Shown: positions 45,965 through 54,501 of the stretch, piece by piece
Layout of the letters: each line of letters starts with the position of its first letter
Position numbering within the stretch: position 1 is the stretch's first letter
NCBI GenBank assembly: GCA_038252405.1
Contig: JBBSAJ010000011.1
Coordinates: forward strand, 1-64,000
Direction of reading: 5' to 3'
Length of the DNA stretch: 64,000 nt
Origin: DATCDE01 sp038252405
GTDB taxonomy: Bacteria; Actinomycetota; Actinomycetes; Prado026
The notes under the pieces: generated by a model
What the model saw: the letters and a program-made list of their open reading frames with translations, nothing else
Told to the model about the DNA's origin: nothing
Database searches by the model: none
Translations under genes and position numbers: made by a program

Positions 45965-46441
45965 CTACGGCTCGGGCACGCCCCAGGTGAACCGGTGGGT
46001 GTGGATGCCGTAGTACGGCGACACCCGCACCGACACCACCCCGGGCACGGCCCGGATCTCGTCGTTGACCACCGCGAGCAGCTCGTCAGTCGAGCGGCAG
46101 ACCACCTCGACGAGCAGATCCTGCTCCCCCGAGGTCAGCACCAGGTAGATGACGTTCTCGACGGTGCCGAGCACGTCGGCCACGGCCCGCACGTCGCCGC
46201 TCACCGTGACGGCGACCAGGGCCATCACCGGGTAGCCCAGCGCGATCGGGTCCGTGACGGCGACGACCTGCAGGACGCCGGCGTCCTGCAGGCGCTGCAC
46301 CCGCAGCCGGACGGCGGGTGCGGACAGCCCGACCTGCTCGGCCATGGCGGCGTAGGAGGTGCGCCCGTCACCCTGCAGCATCCGCAGCAGCTGGCGGTCC
46401 ACGGCGTCCAGGTCGACCCGGTGCGGGACGGCGGCGGCCAT
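45965..46441 (-). CDS. Lrp/AsnC-family regulator
   Basis: A 158-residue regulator: helix-turn-helix in GRTSYAAMAEQVGLSAPAVR (26-45) and a C-terminal ligand-binding RAM domain (LGYPVMALVAVTVSGDVRAV; late DEIRAVPGVVSVRVSPYYG). It is the last gene of a minus-strand run after two SDR genes and a class III aminotransferase, starting 1 bp after the SDR stop, and probably regulates them in response to an amino acid. Confidence 0.9.
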   Translation of the reverse strand: MAAAVPHRVDLDAVDRQLLRMLQGDGRTSYAAMAEQVGLSAPAVRLRVQRLQDAGVLQVVAVTDPIALGYPVMALVAVTVSGDVRAVADVLGTVENVIYLVLTSGEQDLLVEVVCRSTDELLAVVNDEIRAVPGVVSVRVSPYYGIHTHRFTWGVPEP

Positions 46442-46442
46442 G

Positions 46443-47195
46443 TCAGATCCCGGCGGACAGGCCGAAGTCGACGGACAGGTTGGCGCCCGTGATGGGCGTG
46501 GCGGCCGGTTGGGCGAGGAACCAGACCAGCTCGGCCACCTCCTGCGGCCGGACGAACCGCGCCCGGCCCGGTCCCTGCGGGTACAGCGCGAGCAGGTCGT
46601 CGCGGTACGCCTGCGGGTCGCCGCCGCCGTAGGTCTGGGCCTGGAACTCCAGCATCGGCGTGTCGACGTCGCCGGGGCAGACGGCGTTGACCCGCACCCC
46701 GCGCGGGGCCAGCTCGAGGGCCATCGCCCGGGTCAGGTTGCTGACCCCGCCCTTGCTGGCGCTGTAGACGACGGCGCCCTTGTTGCCCTGGATCCCGGCG
46801 TCGCTGGACAGGTTGGTGATCGCCCCCTCGGCCGCGGCCAGGTGCGGGACGGCGGCCGCGGAGACGAAGAACAGCCCCTTGAGGTTCACGCCGACGACAC
46901 GGTCCCACTCCTCCTCGGTGGTGTCCTCGACCGGGCCCTCGACCCACCGGCCTGCGGCGTTCACCAGGTGGTCCAGCCGCCCGGTCACGGCGACGGCGTC
47001 CGCCACCAGCGCGCGGCACTGCGCCACCTGGGCCAGGTCGGCGCCGAGGGCGACGTGCGGTCCGCCGTCCAGTCCGGTGACGTCCGGTGGGGTGCGGTCC
47101 GCGGCCACGACGGTCCAGCCGCCGGCCGCGAACCGGGCCGCCACCGCCCCGCCGATCCCGCCGTCCGCACCGGTGACGAGCACGACCTGGGTCAT
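46443..47195 (-). CDS. SDR oxidoreductase
   Basis: A 250-residue short-chain dehydrogenase: LVTGADGGIGGAVAARFAAG (6-25), the NAAG motif (VNAAGRW), Ser and the YSASKGGV catalytic Tyr-Lys pair, then NAVCPGDVDTPM. ATG overlaps the stop of the SDR upstream. It likely oxidises or reduces an intermediate of the aminotransferase pathway. Confidence 0.88.
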   Translation of the reverse strand: MTQVVLVTGADGGIGGAVAARFAAGGWTVVAADRTPPDVTGLDGGPHVALGADLAQVAQCRALVADAVAVTGRLDHLVNAAGRWVEGPVEDTTEEEWDRVVGVNLKGLFFVSAAAVPHLAAAEGAITNLSSDAGIQGNKGAVVYSASKGGVSNLTRAMALELAPRGVRVNAVCPGDVDTPMLEFQAQTYGGGDPQAYRDDLLALYPQGPGRARFVRPQEVAELVWFLAQPAATPITGANLSVDFGLSAGI

Positions 47196-48004
47196 GCGCG
47201 CTCCTCGGCGATCTGGTTGCCGCCGTCGACCACCAGGCACTGACCGGTGACGTACGACGCACCGGGGGTGCACAGGAAGGCGATCGCGGCGGCGACCTCG
47301 TCCGGCTGCGCGCTGCGCCCGACCGGGGTGGCGCGACCCTGTCGCACCTCGTCCGCGGTCTGGCTCGCCGTGGTGATCCAGCCGGGGGCCACCGCGTTGG
47401 CGGTGACGCCCCAGGCGGCGTAGTCGACCGCGACCGCACGGGCCAGCCCGACCATGCCGGCCTTGGCCGCGCCGTACGCGGTCTCGCCGCGCATGGCCAT
47501 CACCGGCCCGGTCACCGAGGTGACCATGACGACCCGGCCCCAGCCGGCCTCGACCATGGCGGGCATCACCGCGCGCGTGATGAGGTAGGCCGTGTCCAGG
47601 TTGCGGGCCAGGGACCGCTGCCACTGCTCGTAGGACAGCTCGGTGAGCGTGCCCGACTCCGAGCCGCCGCTGGACTCCACTGTGAGCGCCGGCGCGGACA
47701 CGCTGGTCATGCCGGCGTTGTTGACCAGCACGGTCGGCGGCCCGAGGCTCGCCGCCACCTCGGCCACCGCGCGCCGGACCTGGGTCTCGTCGGTCAGGTC
47801 GGCGACGACGCCCAGGGCGCGGACCCCGGCCGCGGTCAGCTCGGCGGCCCGCTCGCGCGCCCGCTCGGTGGTGGCGCCGACCGCGACGGCCGCCCCCATC
47901 GACGCGAGCAGCCGCGCGGTCGCGAAGCCGATGCCGTCGGGCGAGCCGGCCCCGGTGACCAGCGCCACCCGGCCGGCCAGTGAGAATGCGGCCGGCAGTG
48001 TCAC
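47192..48004 (-). CDS. SDR oxidoreductase
   Basis: A 270-residue SDR: ALVTGAGSPDGIGFATARLL, VNNAGMTS, SVTG and the YGAAKAGM catalytic pair, NAVAPGWITTAS. An insert around 115-130 (ESSGGSESGTLTEL) is longer than usual. GTG at 48004 overlaps the aminotransferase stop (GTGA) and its own stop overlaps the next SDR. Substrate unknown. Confidence 0.88.
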   Translation of the reverse strand: MTLPAAFSLAGRVALVTGAGSPDGIGFATARLLASMGAAVAVGATTERARERAAELTAAGVRALGVVADLTDETQVRRAVAEVAASLGPPTVLVNNAGMTSVSAPALTVESSGGSESGTLTELSYEQWQRSLARNLDTAYLITRAVMPAMVEAGWGRVVMVTSVTGPVMAMRGETAYGAAKAGMVGLARAVAVDYAAWGVTANAVAPGWITTASQTADEVRQGRATPVGRSAQPDEVAAAIAFLCTPGASYVTGQCLVVDGGNQIAEERA

Positions 48005-49374
48005 CGGACCTCGCCGGTGCCCACGAGCTCGTCGACCGCCTGCGCGAACAGCCCGGTGTGCAGGTCGACGTCCGCACGGCTGGTGTCGGGGCACATCAGC
48101 GCCATGTTGTGGAACGGCGTGATCAGCACTCCGCGGTTGACCAGGTACAGGTGCAGGAACTCGTCGAGGTCGTCGTCGCTGGACGCCGCGGACGAGCTGC
48201 CGTCGCGCGGGGCGGGCGCGGCGAACCGGTACTCCGACCGGGCCCCCAGCTGGCTGACCGACCAGGCCACGCCGGTGCGGTCGATGGTCTCCTGCACCCC
48301 GCGGGTGAACTCGGTGGCCAGGTCGACCATCCGGGCGAACGCCTCCTCGGTGAGCACCTGCTCGAGGGTGGCGCGCATGGCCGCGACCGACAGCGCGTTG
48401 CCGGCCAGGGTGCCGCCGACGCCGCCGACGTCCACCAGGTCGGCCTCGGGGTGGGCCTGGATCCGGCGGGCGACGTCCTCGCTGATGCCGTAGGCGCCGC
48501 TCGGGATGCCGCCGCCGATGCTCTTGCCGATGATGAAGAGGTCCGGCTGCAGGCCCCACGCGCGGGTCGCACCGCCGGCGCCGGCCGAGATCGTGTGGGT
48601 CTCGTCGATCATCAGCAGCGCGCCGTACCGGGTGGCCAGCTCGCGCAGCCCCGCCAGGAACCCCGGTTCGGGCAGCACGATGCCGATGTTGGTCAGCGCC
48701 GGCTCGGTGAGGATGGCCGCGACGTCGCCGTGGGCGAGCTGGGCCTCGACGCCGGCCAGGTCGTTGAACTCGGCCACCCGCGTGGTCACGTCGAGGGCTA
48801 CCGGCGCACCGACGTTGCCGGGGCGGGCGACCGCCTCGCCGTCCGGCCCGGGGACGGCGAACGCCTCGTCGACCGAGCCGTGGTAGCAGTAGGCGAAGGT
48901 GAGGATCTTGGGCCGGCCGGTCGCGAGCCGGGCCAGCCGGATCGCCCAGCGGTTGGCGTCGGTGGCCGTCAACGTGAACGACCACAGCGGCAGCCCGAAC
49001 CGCCGGGTCAGCTCGGCGCCGACCCACTCCGCGTCGGCGGTCGGCAGCATGGTGGTGACACCGCCGAGGCGACCCATCCGCTCGGTGACCGCCTCGACGG
49101 TGGCCCGGGGGCTGTGGCCGGCCATCGCCCCGGTGTCGCCGAGGGCGAAGTCGACGTACTCGTGGCCGTCGACGTCGGTGATGCGGTTGCCGTGCGCCCG
49201 GTCGAGGTAGAGCGGGAACCCGCCGCTCCACTTGGCCATCCAGGTCATCGGGACCCGGCCGAACAGGTGCCCGGCCGAGTCGAACAGCTCCTGGGCCCGG
49301 GGGTGCGCGGCCGCATAGGTCAGGCGCTCGCGGGCGATGAGGGCAGTCAGGCGGGGGCGGTCGATGGTGGTCAT
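48001..49374 (-). CDS. class III aminotransferase
   Basis: A 457-residue PLP enzyme of the class III (omega-aminotransferase / glutamate-1-semialdehyde type): FALGDTGAMAGHSP, the PLP Asp257 (LLMIDETHT) and Lys284 (IIGKSIGGGIPSGAYG). The GDTGAMAGH and HTISAGAGG sequences recall aminomutase-like members acting on beta- or amino-keto acids. First gene of a four-gene run with two SDRs and an Lrp regulator. A strong promoter with operator-like repeats lies directly upstream. Confidence 0.88.
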   Translation of the reverse strand: MTTIDRPRLTALIARERLTYAAAHPRAQELFDSAGHLFGRVPMTWMAKWSGGFPLYLDRAHGNRITDVDGHEYVDFALGDTGAMAGHSPRATVEAVTERMGRLGGVTTMLPTADAEWVGAELTRRFGLPLWSFTLTATDANRWAIRLARLATGRPKILTFAYCYHGSVDEAFAVPGPDGEAVARPGNVGAPVALDVTTRVAEFNDLAGVEAQLAHGDVAAILTEPALTNIGIVLPEPGFLAGLRELATRYGALLMIDETHTISAGAGGATRAWGLQPDLFIIGKSIGGGIPSGAYGISEDVARRIQAHPEADLVDVGGVGGTLAGNALSVAAMRATLEQVLTEEAFARMVDLATEFTRGVQETIDRTGVAWSVSQLGARSEYRFAAPAPRDGSSSAASSDDDLDEFLHLYLVNRGVLITPFHNMALMCPDTSRADVDLHTGLFAQAVDELVGTGEVR

Positions 49375-49380
49375 GTCGGG

Positions 49381-49420
49381 ACTGTGACGTTTGATTCACA
49401 ATCTGTCAAGCGTCATTGAC
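49381..49420 (-). promoter_or_regulatory. aminotransferase promoter with overlapping repeats
   Basis: On the minus strand TTGACA (49409-49404), 17 bases, CACAGT (49386-49381), then 6 nt to the ATG. CGTTTGA (49388-49394) and TCAAGCG (49406-49412) form a near-perfect inverted repeat over the spacer, and GTCAA (49405-49409) pairs with TTGAC (49416-49420). The site overlaps the 3' end of the channel gene and suits an Lrp operator. Confidence 0.65.
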
Positions 49421-51136
49421 TTTCGATTCGGAAGTCACGGCGCCGGCCGTGGTACGCCGCAGCTGTCGGCCCAGCCAGGTCGTCGGGACCTGCTCCCCCG
49501 TGATCACGTAGGACGCCGTGGCGGCGTCCCGCAGGGTCGTATCCAGGGCGCGCCGGGCGCCCGGCCGGCCGGCCAGCAGCAGCTCATCGCCCAGCTGGAC
49601 CGTCCGGTCGAGCCCGGGGGCGAGCAGCTGCTCACCGGCGCGCACGACCCGCAGCGGGACGGCGTCCAGCGGACGACTGCGGTCGTCCGGGCGGCGCAGC
49701 AGGTCCTCGAGCGGCACCCGGGCGTCCGCCAGCCGGCCGGCCAGCGCCGGCGCCCCGACTGCCGTGAGGTCGACCTGCCAGGTGGTGGGCACCCGGCTCC
49801 CGCAGCAGCGGGTCAACCGGTCGAGCAGCCGGCCGGCCCACGCGTCGTCGCGGCCGCGCACGTCGCGGAGGAACGCCCACAGGGTGGGGCTGCCCAACCT
49901 GGCCAGCACCTCGTGGGCGATCACCTCGGCGGCGACGAGCAGCACGTCGGGGCTCAGCGCGCGAAACAGCGGCGCGTTCGCCGGGTCGTTCTGCCGGGCG
50001 ATCACGAACAGCTGCGGGTTGCGTCGCCGGGCCAGCTGGAGCGCGCTGAGGTTGAGCTGGTCGTCGTCCGCGGCGGCCACGAACCCGACGGCTCCGGCCA
50101 GCGCGGTGTGCAGCTCGTCGCCCAGGTCGGGGCCGTCCTCGGCGGCCACGTCGTCGACGTCCACGATGCCCACCTGCAGGCCGTCGGCGCGCAGGTCCGC
50201 CGTCACCTCCCGGCCGAACCGGCTGGTCGACAGCACCACCCACGGCCCGCGGGGCGGGGGCTCCTGACGGGGCGGCAGCTCGCTGCCGGGCGGGCTGGTC
50301 AGCCAGTCGGTCAGCTGGTAGGTCGCGGGGGCGCGCAGCGCCACCCGCAGGTGGTCGCCGAAGTCGTCGTAGGGGTTGACCACCGCCGGCGTCCCGAAGT
50401 CGCGCATCCGCCGGGCGATCGACGGCGACACGGTGCGGGCCACCACCGGCAGGTCGGGCCGGAGCAGGGCGGCCGCCATGACGACCGACAGGTTCGCGGC
50501 GTCATCGTTCGTCAGGGCCAGGACGCCGGCGCAGCTGCGGTGCGCGAGCCCGGCGTGCCGGAGGTTCTCGGTGACTCTGGCGTCGCCCGCCAGACCCGGC
50601 ACGTCGGAGCGGAACGACTCGACGTCCAAGGTGTCCACCCGGTCCTGGGCGAGGTCGACGACCGTGAACCGCCGTCCGTCGGCGTCCAGCGCCTGCCCCA
50701 CGATCTGCCCGGTCTGCCCGTACCCCGCCAGCAGCAGGAACGGCTCGCGCAGCCGGGCGACCCGCCGGCCGAACCGCTGGCCGGCGAGCGCCTGCCGGAA
50801 GCCTCGGTCCTGGACCAGCGCGAGCAGCGACCCGATCGCGTAGGCCCACCCGATCACGCTCAGGTAGATGGAGAAGGTCACCCACATCCGCTGGGCCGCC
50901 GTGAGGGCGTGCGGGATCTCGCCGAAGCCGATCGTGGTGGCCGTGTAGCTCATGAAGTACAGCGCGTCGAAGAAGCTCATCCGCCACGGCTGGCCGTTGG
51001 CGTCGACCCCTGGCACGAGGGTGAGCCCCAGCACGCTCACCGAGAAGATCACAACGAGCACGATGAGCGGAGCGCGCATCCGCCTCAGGATCAGGAAGAT
51101 CGTGCTCGAGGTCTGGACCTCCGGCGGCCTGGCCAT
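49406..51136 (-). CDS. potassium channel with two RCK/TrkA domains
   Basis: A 576-residue protein: two transmembrane helices flank a pore loop with filter TTIGFGE, then two TrkA-N (RCK) domains (FLLLAGYGQTGQIVGQALDA and a second around 315-420, WVVLSTSRFGREV) and TrkA-C segments. It would gate K+ or other cations in response to nucleotides. ATG at 51136 starts directly before RPPEVQTSSTIFLIL. The small membrane-protein gene upstream ends 8 bp before it, so the two are probably cotranscribed. Confidence 0.88.
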   Translation of the reverse strand: MARPPEVQTSSTIFLILRRMRAPLIVLVVIFSVSVLGLTLVPGVDANGQPWRMSFFDALYFMSYTATTIGFGEIPHALTAAQRMWVTFSIYLSVIGWAYAIGSLLALVQDRGFRQALAGQRFGRRVARLREPFLLLAGYGQTGQIVGQALDADGRRFTVVDLAQDRVDTLDVESFRSDVPGLAGDARVTENLRHAGLAHRSCAGVLALTNDDAANLSVVMAAALLRPDLPVVARTVSPSIARRMRDFGTPAVVNPYDDFGDHLRVALRAPATYQLTDWLTSPPGSELPPRQEPPPRGPWVVLSTSRFGREVTADLRADGLQVGIVDVDDVAAEDGPDLGDELHTALAGAVGFVAAADDDQLNLSALQLARRRNPQLFVIARQNDPANAPLFRALSPDVLLVAAEVIAHEVLARLGSPTLWAFLRDVRGRDDAWAGRLLDRLTRCCGSRVPTTWQVDLTAVGAPALAGRLADARVPLEDLLRRPDDRSRPLDAVPLRVVRAGEQLLAPGLDRTVQLGDELLLAGRPGARRALDTTLRDAATASYVITGEQVPTTWLGRQLRRTTAGAVTSESKVNDA

Positions 51137-51144
51137 GACGACGG

Positions 51145-51531
51145 CTAACGGCGCTGGAACGAGACGGTCTCGGACACCAGGAGCACGACCGACACCACGT
51201 TGGCGAACAACGCACCGGCCGCCAGCGACACCACGCTGGCCATCGACTCGCCGGTCATCCCGCCGGCCGAGACGTGCGAGACGTACGCCCACACGACCGC
51301 CGCGGCGATCAGCTGCAGGTCGGCGACCAGGCTGGTGGCCAGGTGGACGGCGCCCATCTGGGTCCGGTCGCCGAACTTCAGCACGGTGGCGATCAGGTTG
51401 ACCACGATGGCGGCGAACAGCTCGTAGACGTTGTGCAGCTTCGGGTCGGAGATGTCGCCGATGAAGAAGCCGAAGTTCAGCGTCGCGGCGAGCAGCACGA
51501 AGAACCCGAAGATCACCTTCTCGAGGTTCAT
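51145..51531 (-). CDS. small four-helix membrane protein
   Basis: A 128-residue protein with four hydrophobic helices (VIFGFFVLLAATLNFGFFIG; AAIVVNLIATVL; LQLIAAAVVWAYVSHV; AGALFANVVSVVLLVSETVS). GGGAGGA precedes the ATG. It lies directly upstream of the K+ channel gene in the same orientation and may be a partner subunit. Family not recognised with certainty. Confidence 0.75.
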   Translation of the reverse strand: MNLEKVIFGFFVLLAATLNFGFFIGDISDPKLHNVYELFAAIVVNLIATVLKFGDRTQMGAVHLATSLVADLQLIAAAVVWAYVSHVSAGGMTGESMASVVSLAAGALFANVVSVVLLVSETVSFQRR

Positions 51532-51630
51532 CCCGTCCTCCCGCCCCCGCGCGCGGTCACGATCACGACTTCATCGTGGGCTGCCCGGGCCCCCGCCGAC
51601 AGGGGGACAACGGCCCGTCCGGACGCCGTC

Positions 51631-51679
51631 CATGAAGGGTGGGATGTTGCGGCCTTGCGCTCAGAAGGGCACCTTCATG
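51631..51679. repeat. CATGAAGG...CCTTCATG element, copy A
   Basis: A 49-bp intergenic element bounded by CATGAAGG and CCTTCATG. Internally it reads GTGGGATGTTGCGG and CAGAAGGGCA. Two more copies lie at 58927-58974 (reverse orientation) and 59003-59051. Each keeps an open frame between its two ATGs. Confidence 0.7.
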
Positions 51680-51680
51680 C

Positions 51681-51734
51681 GGAAGGGGGCGGGTCTGCGG
51701 AAGGGGGCGGGTCAGCGGAGGGGGGCGGGTCAGC
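51681..51734. repeat. 18-bp tandem repeat, three copies
   Basis: GGAAGGGGGCGGGTCTGC (51681), GGAAGGGGGCGGGTCAGC (51699), GGAGGGGGGCGGGTCAGC (51717). The third unit contains the stop codon of the LarA-like gene (51730-51732), so expansion occurred at the gene end without altering the protein. Confidence 0.8.
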
Positions 51735-52992
51735 GGAGGCGGAACAGCACCTCGCCGGCCTGCGGGACCACGAGGGTTTGCGGGTCGGCCGCCCAGCCGG
51801 CCACGTCGACGTCCGCCGGGTCGAGGTAGTCGAGGTTCACCGAGCGGACGACGTCCTCGGGGATCCCGGTCGCCAGCGTCACGGTGACCCGGTCGCGCTC
51901 CCCGTGGACGGCGTCCCAGGTGCCCGCGCCGCGCAGGTGGGTGGAGTGCGCGAGGTCGCCCCACGGGACGCCGGCGAACCGGTCCCACTGGCCGAGGAAG
52001 TAGTCCCGGCAGTGGTAGCCGATCTCGAGGATCCGTGGGTGCATGGCCGACACCTCGGTGATGTGCGGGGCGTAGAGCACCACCTGGCCGCCCTCGTCGA
52101 CGACCGGCTCCACCTTGTAGAAGCCCTTCGCACCGGTCCACAGGTCCTGGTACTTCTCCGGGACCACCGACAGCACCCGGCGCACCGGCGCATCGAGGTA
52201 CCGCACGTGCACCTGCGCGGAGACGTCCGCGGCCGCCGCCCAGGACACCTCGGGCGGCCCGAACGCGGCGGCGTGCAGCGCCCCGGTGCCGGACTGGGCC
52301 ACCACGCACAGCGCGTGCCGCTCGCCGGGCACCAGTGCCGCGGCCTCGTCGATGAGCGCGCGCACCGGGGTGGTCCCCCGGGTGCCGATGATCTCGGCGC
52401 TGGAGATCAGCGCGCCAAGCCAGTGCGACACGTCGATGACGTCCTGGGCGGCCACCCCGGGGAACAGGTACTTGTTGCCACCGGAGAAGCCCACCACCTC
52501 GTGCGGAAACACCGGTCCGACGATGAGCGTCACGTCGTGCTCGACGACGGCCCGGTTGAGCCGGACGTCGACGTCGCGGGCCAGCCGCCCGCCGGACAGC
52601 CCGGCCAGCCGCTGCGCGCCGATGGTGCCGACGCTCGCGAAGGTCCGCGGGTCCCACCACTCGTGGTTGAGCACCCGCACGCCCGGATAGGTCTCCTCCA
52701 GCGCGCCGGCCCGGAAGCCGAGGTGCCGGGCCAGCGCCGGCTCGTCCATGGCCGCGTGGGTGCCGAGCGCCACGAGCACGGTCACCCGGCTGGCCCGTCC
52801 GCGGGCCGCGTCGGTCAGCGCAGCCAGGAGCAGCGGCAGCGGGCAGCTGCGGGTCGCGTCCGGGACGAGCACGCACAGGCTGCGCCCGTCGAGGTCGAGC
52901 GCGGCAACCTGCTCGTGGACGAAGGCCCGGACCTCGGCCGGGTCGAGCACGCCGTCCGGCCCACCGATCATGGGCACGCCCGCAGGGGTCAT
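51730..52992 (-). CDS. LarA-family (lactate racemase-like) protein
   Basis: A 420-residue protein of the LarA/DUF2088 family: VLVPDATRSCPLPLLL near the N-terminus, VALGTHAAM, VGFSGGNKYLFPGVA (metal/cofactor loop) and the Lys pair TGAKGFYKVEP that carries the nickel-pincer nucleotide in LarA. LarA enzymes racemise or epimerise 2-hydroxy acids at C2. It is divergent from uxaC, a fructuronate reductase-like gene and a gluconokinase-like gene, which suggests an aldonate such as mannonate or gluconate as substrate. No larB, larC or larE is in the window. Confidence 0.8.
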   Translation of the reverse strand: MTPAGVPMIGGPDGVLDPAEVRAFVHEQVAALDLDGRSLCVLVPDATRSCPLPLLLAALTDAARGRASRVTVLVALGTHAAMDEPALARHLGFRAGALEETYPGVRVLNHEWWDPRTFASVGTIGAQRLAGLSGGRLARDVDVRLNRAVVEHDVTLIVGPVFPHEVVGFSGGNKYLFPGVAAQDVIDVSHWLGALISSAEIIGTRGTTPVRALIDEAAALVPGERHALCVVAQSGTGALHAAAFGPPEVSWAAAADVSAQVHVRYLDAPVRRVLSVVPEKYQDLWTGAKGFYKVEPVVDEGGQVVLYAPHITEVSAMHPRILEIGYHCRDYFLGQWDRFAGVPWGDLAHSTHLRGAGTWDAVHGERDRVTVTLATGIPEDVVRSVNLDYLDPADVDVAGWAADPQTLVVPQAGEVLFRLR

Positions 52993-53079
52993 GACCCCAC
53001 CCTGCGTCCCGGCCTCGGCCGAGGCAACCACCGGGGGGGCCGATTGCTCCCCGGCGCGGCGGGACCGAGGATGGCCAGC

Positions 53080-54501
53080 ATGACGATCACCGCGGCGCCG
53101 CTGGCCCCGCACCCGGACCGGCTGCTGCCGGCCGAGCCGGGCGCCAGGGCGGTGGCCCGGCGGCTGTACGAGGCGGTCCGCGGACTGCCGATCATCTCCC
53201 CGCACGGGCACGTGGACCCTCGGCTGCTGCTCGACGACCAGCCGTTCCCCGACCCCGCCACGCTGTTCGTCACCCCCGACCACTACGTGACCCGGCTGCT
53301 GCACGCGAACGGCGTCCCCCTCGACGAGCTCGGGGTCGGCCGCGGCCCGCTGTCCGAGGCCGCGGCCCGCGGCGTCTGGCAGCAGCTGTGCACCCACTGG
53401 CCGGACTTCCGGGGCACCCCGGTCCGGTCCTGGCTGGAGGCCGAGCTCGCGGAGATCTTCGGCGTCCGGGTGCGGCCCTCGGCCCAGACGGCGGACGCGG
53501 TCTACGACCAGGTGGCCGAGCGGCTCGGGCAGGACGCCTACCGGCCACGGGCCCTGTTCGAGCGGTTCGGCATCTCGGTGCTGGCCACCACGGACGACCC
53601 GTGCGACGACCTCGCGACGCACGCGGCGCTGGCCGCCGACCCGACCTGGCCGCACCGGGTGCTGCCGACGTTCCGGCCGGACCGCTACCTCGAGCCGGCC
53701 GCCGCCGGCTGGGCCGCGCTGGTGGGCCGGCTCGGCGACGTGGCCGGCGTCGACACCGGCAGCTACGCCGGCTGGGTCGCGGCCATGGAGGCCCGCCGGG
53801 CGTACTTCCGGGCGCACGGCGCGGTCTCGACCGACCACAGCCACGAGGACGTCGGCACCGAGCCGCTGGACGCCGCCGACGCCGAGCGCGTCTACGCGAC
53901 GGCGCTGGCCGGCCGGGTCGACCCGGCCGCGGCCACCGCGCTGCGCCGGCACATGCTGCTGGAGATGGCCCGGATGGCCACCGAGGACGGCCTCACCATG
54001 ACGCTGCACCCCGGCGTCCGGCGCAACCACCACCGGCCGACGCTCGCGGCGTTCGGGCCGGACACCGGCCACGACGTCCCGCTGCGCGCCGATTTCACCG
54101 ACCCGCTGCGGCCGCTGCTCGAGCGGTTCGGCACCCACCCGAACCTCACCCTCGTGCTGTTCACCCTCGACGAGACGGCGTTCTCCCGCGAGCTGGCCCC
54201 GCTGGCCGGGTTCTACCCGTCGGTCTTCGTGGGCGCCCCCTGGTGGTTCCTCGACGCGCCGGACGCGGTGCGCCGGTTCCGGCGGGCGGTGACCGAGACG
54301 GCCGGCTTCGCCAAGACCTCGGGGTTCGTCGACGACACCCGGGCGTTCTGCTCGATCCCGGCCCGGCACGACATGGCCCGGCGGCTGGACTCCGGCTTCC
54401 TGGCCGGGCTCGTGGTCGAGCACCGGCTGGACGAGGACGAGGCGCTGGAGACGGCCGTCGACCTGGTGGTCGGCCGCCCGACCGCCGTGTTCGGCCTGTG
54501 A
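53080..54501 (+). CDS. uxaC: glucuronate (uronate) isomerase
   Basis: A 473-residue enzyme of the amidohydrolase-like UxaC family: LPIISPHGHVDPRLLLDDQP (metal His pair), FERFGISVLATTDDPCDDL, the HPGVRRNHH segment, and GAPWWFLDAPDAVRRFRRAV. It interconverts D-glucuronate with D-fructuronate or D-galacturonate with D-tagaturonate. ATG at 53080 is preferred over 53071 because GAGGAT lies 7 nt upstream. First gene of a tightly overlapping three-gene operon. Confidence 0.92.
   Translation: MTITAAPLAPHPDRLLPAEPGARAVARRLYEAVRGLPIISPHGHVDPRLLLDDQPFPDPATLFVTPDHYVTRLLHANGVPLDELGVGRGPLSEAAARGVWQQLCTHWPDFRGTPVRSWLEAELAEIFGVRVRPSAQTADAVYDQVAERLGQDAYRPRALFERFGISVLATTDDPCDDLATHAALAADPTWPHRVLPTFRPDRYLEPAAAGWAALVGRLGDVAGVDTGSYAGWVAAMEARRAYFRAHGAVSTDHSHEDVGTEPLDAADAERVYATALAGRVDPAAATALRRHMLLEMARMATEDGLTMTLHPGVRRNHHRPTLAAFGPDTGHDVPLRADFTDPLRPLLERFGTHPNLTLVLFTLDETAFSRELAPLAGFYPSVFVGAPWWFLDAPDAVRRFRRAVTETAGFAKTSGFVDDTRAFCSIPARHDMARRLDSGFLAGLVVEHRLDEDEALETAVDLVVGRPTAVFGL

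Noticed and set aside
45979..46003. Further TGAACC-N15-CGT on the plus strand
   Set aside because: It lies inside the Lrp coding sequence, faces no gene start and has a 15-base spacer; taken as chance.
51274..54501. Very long open frame across the larA-like gene and uxaC (over 1000 codons)
   Set aside because: Only the part from 53080 is uxaC. The upstream part is antisense to the LarA-like gene and consists of Arg/Gly/His-rich GC-shadow sequence.
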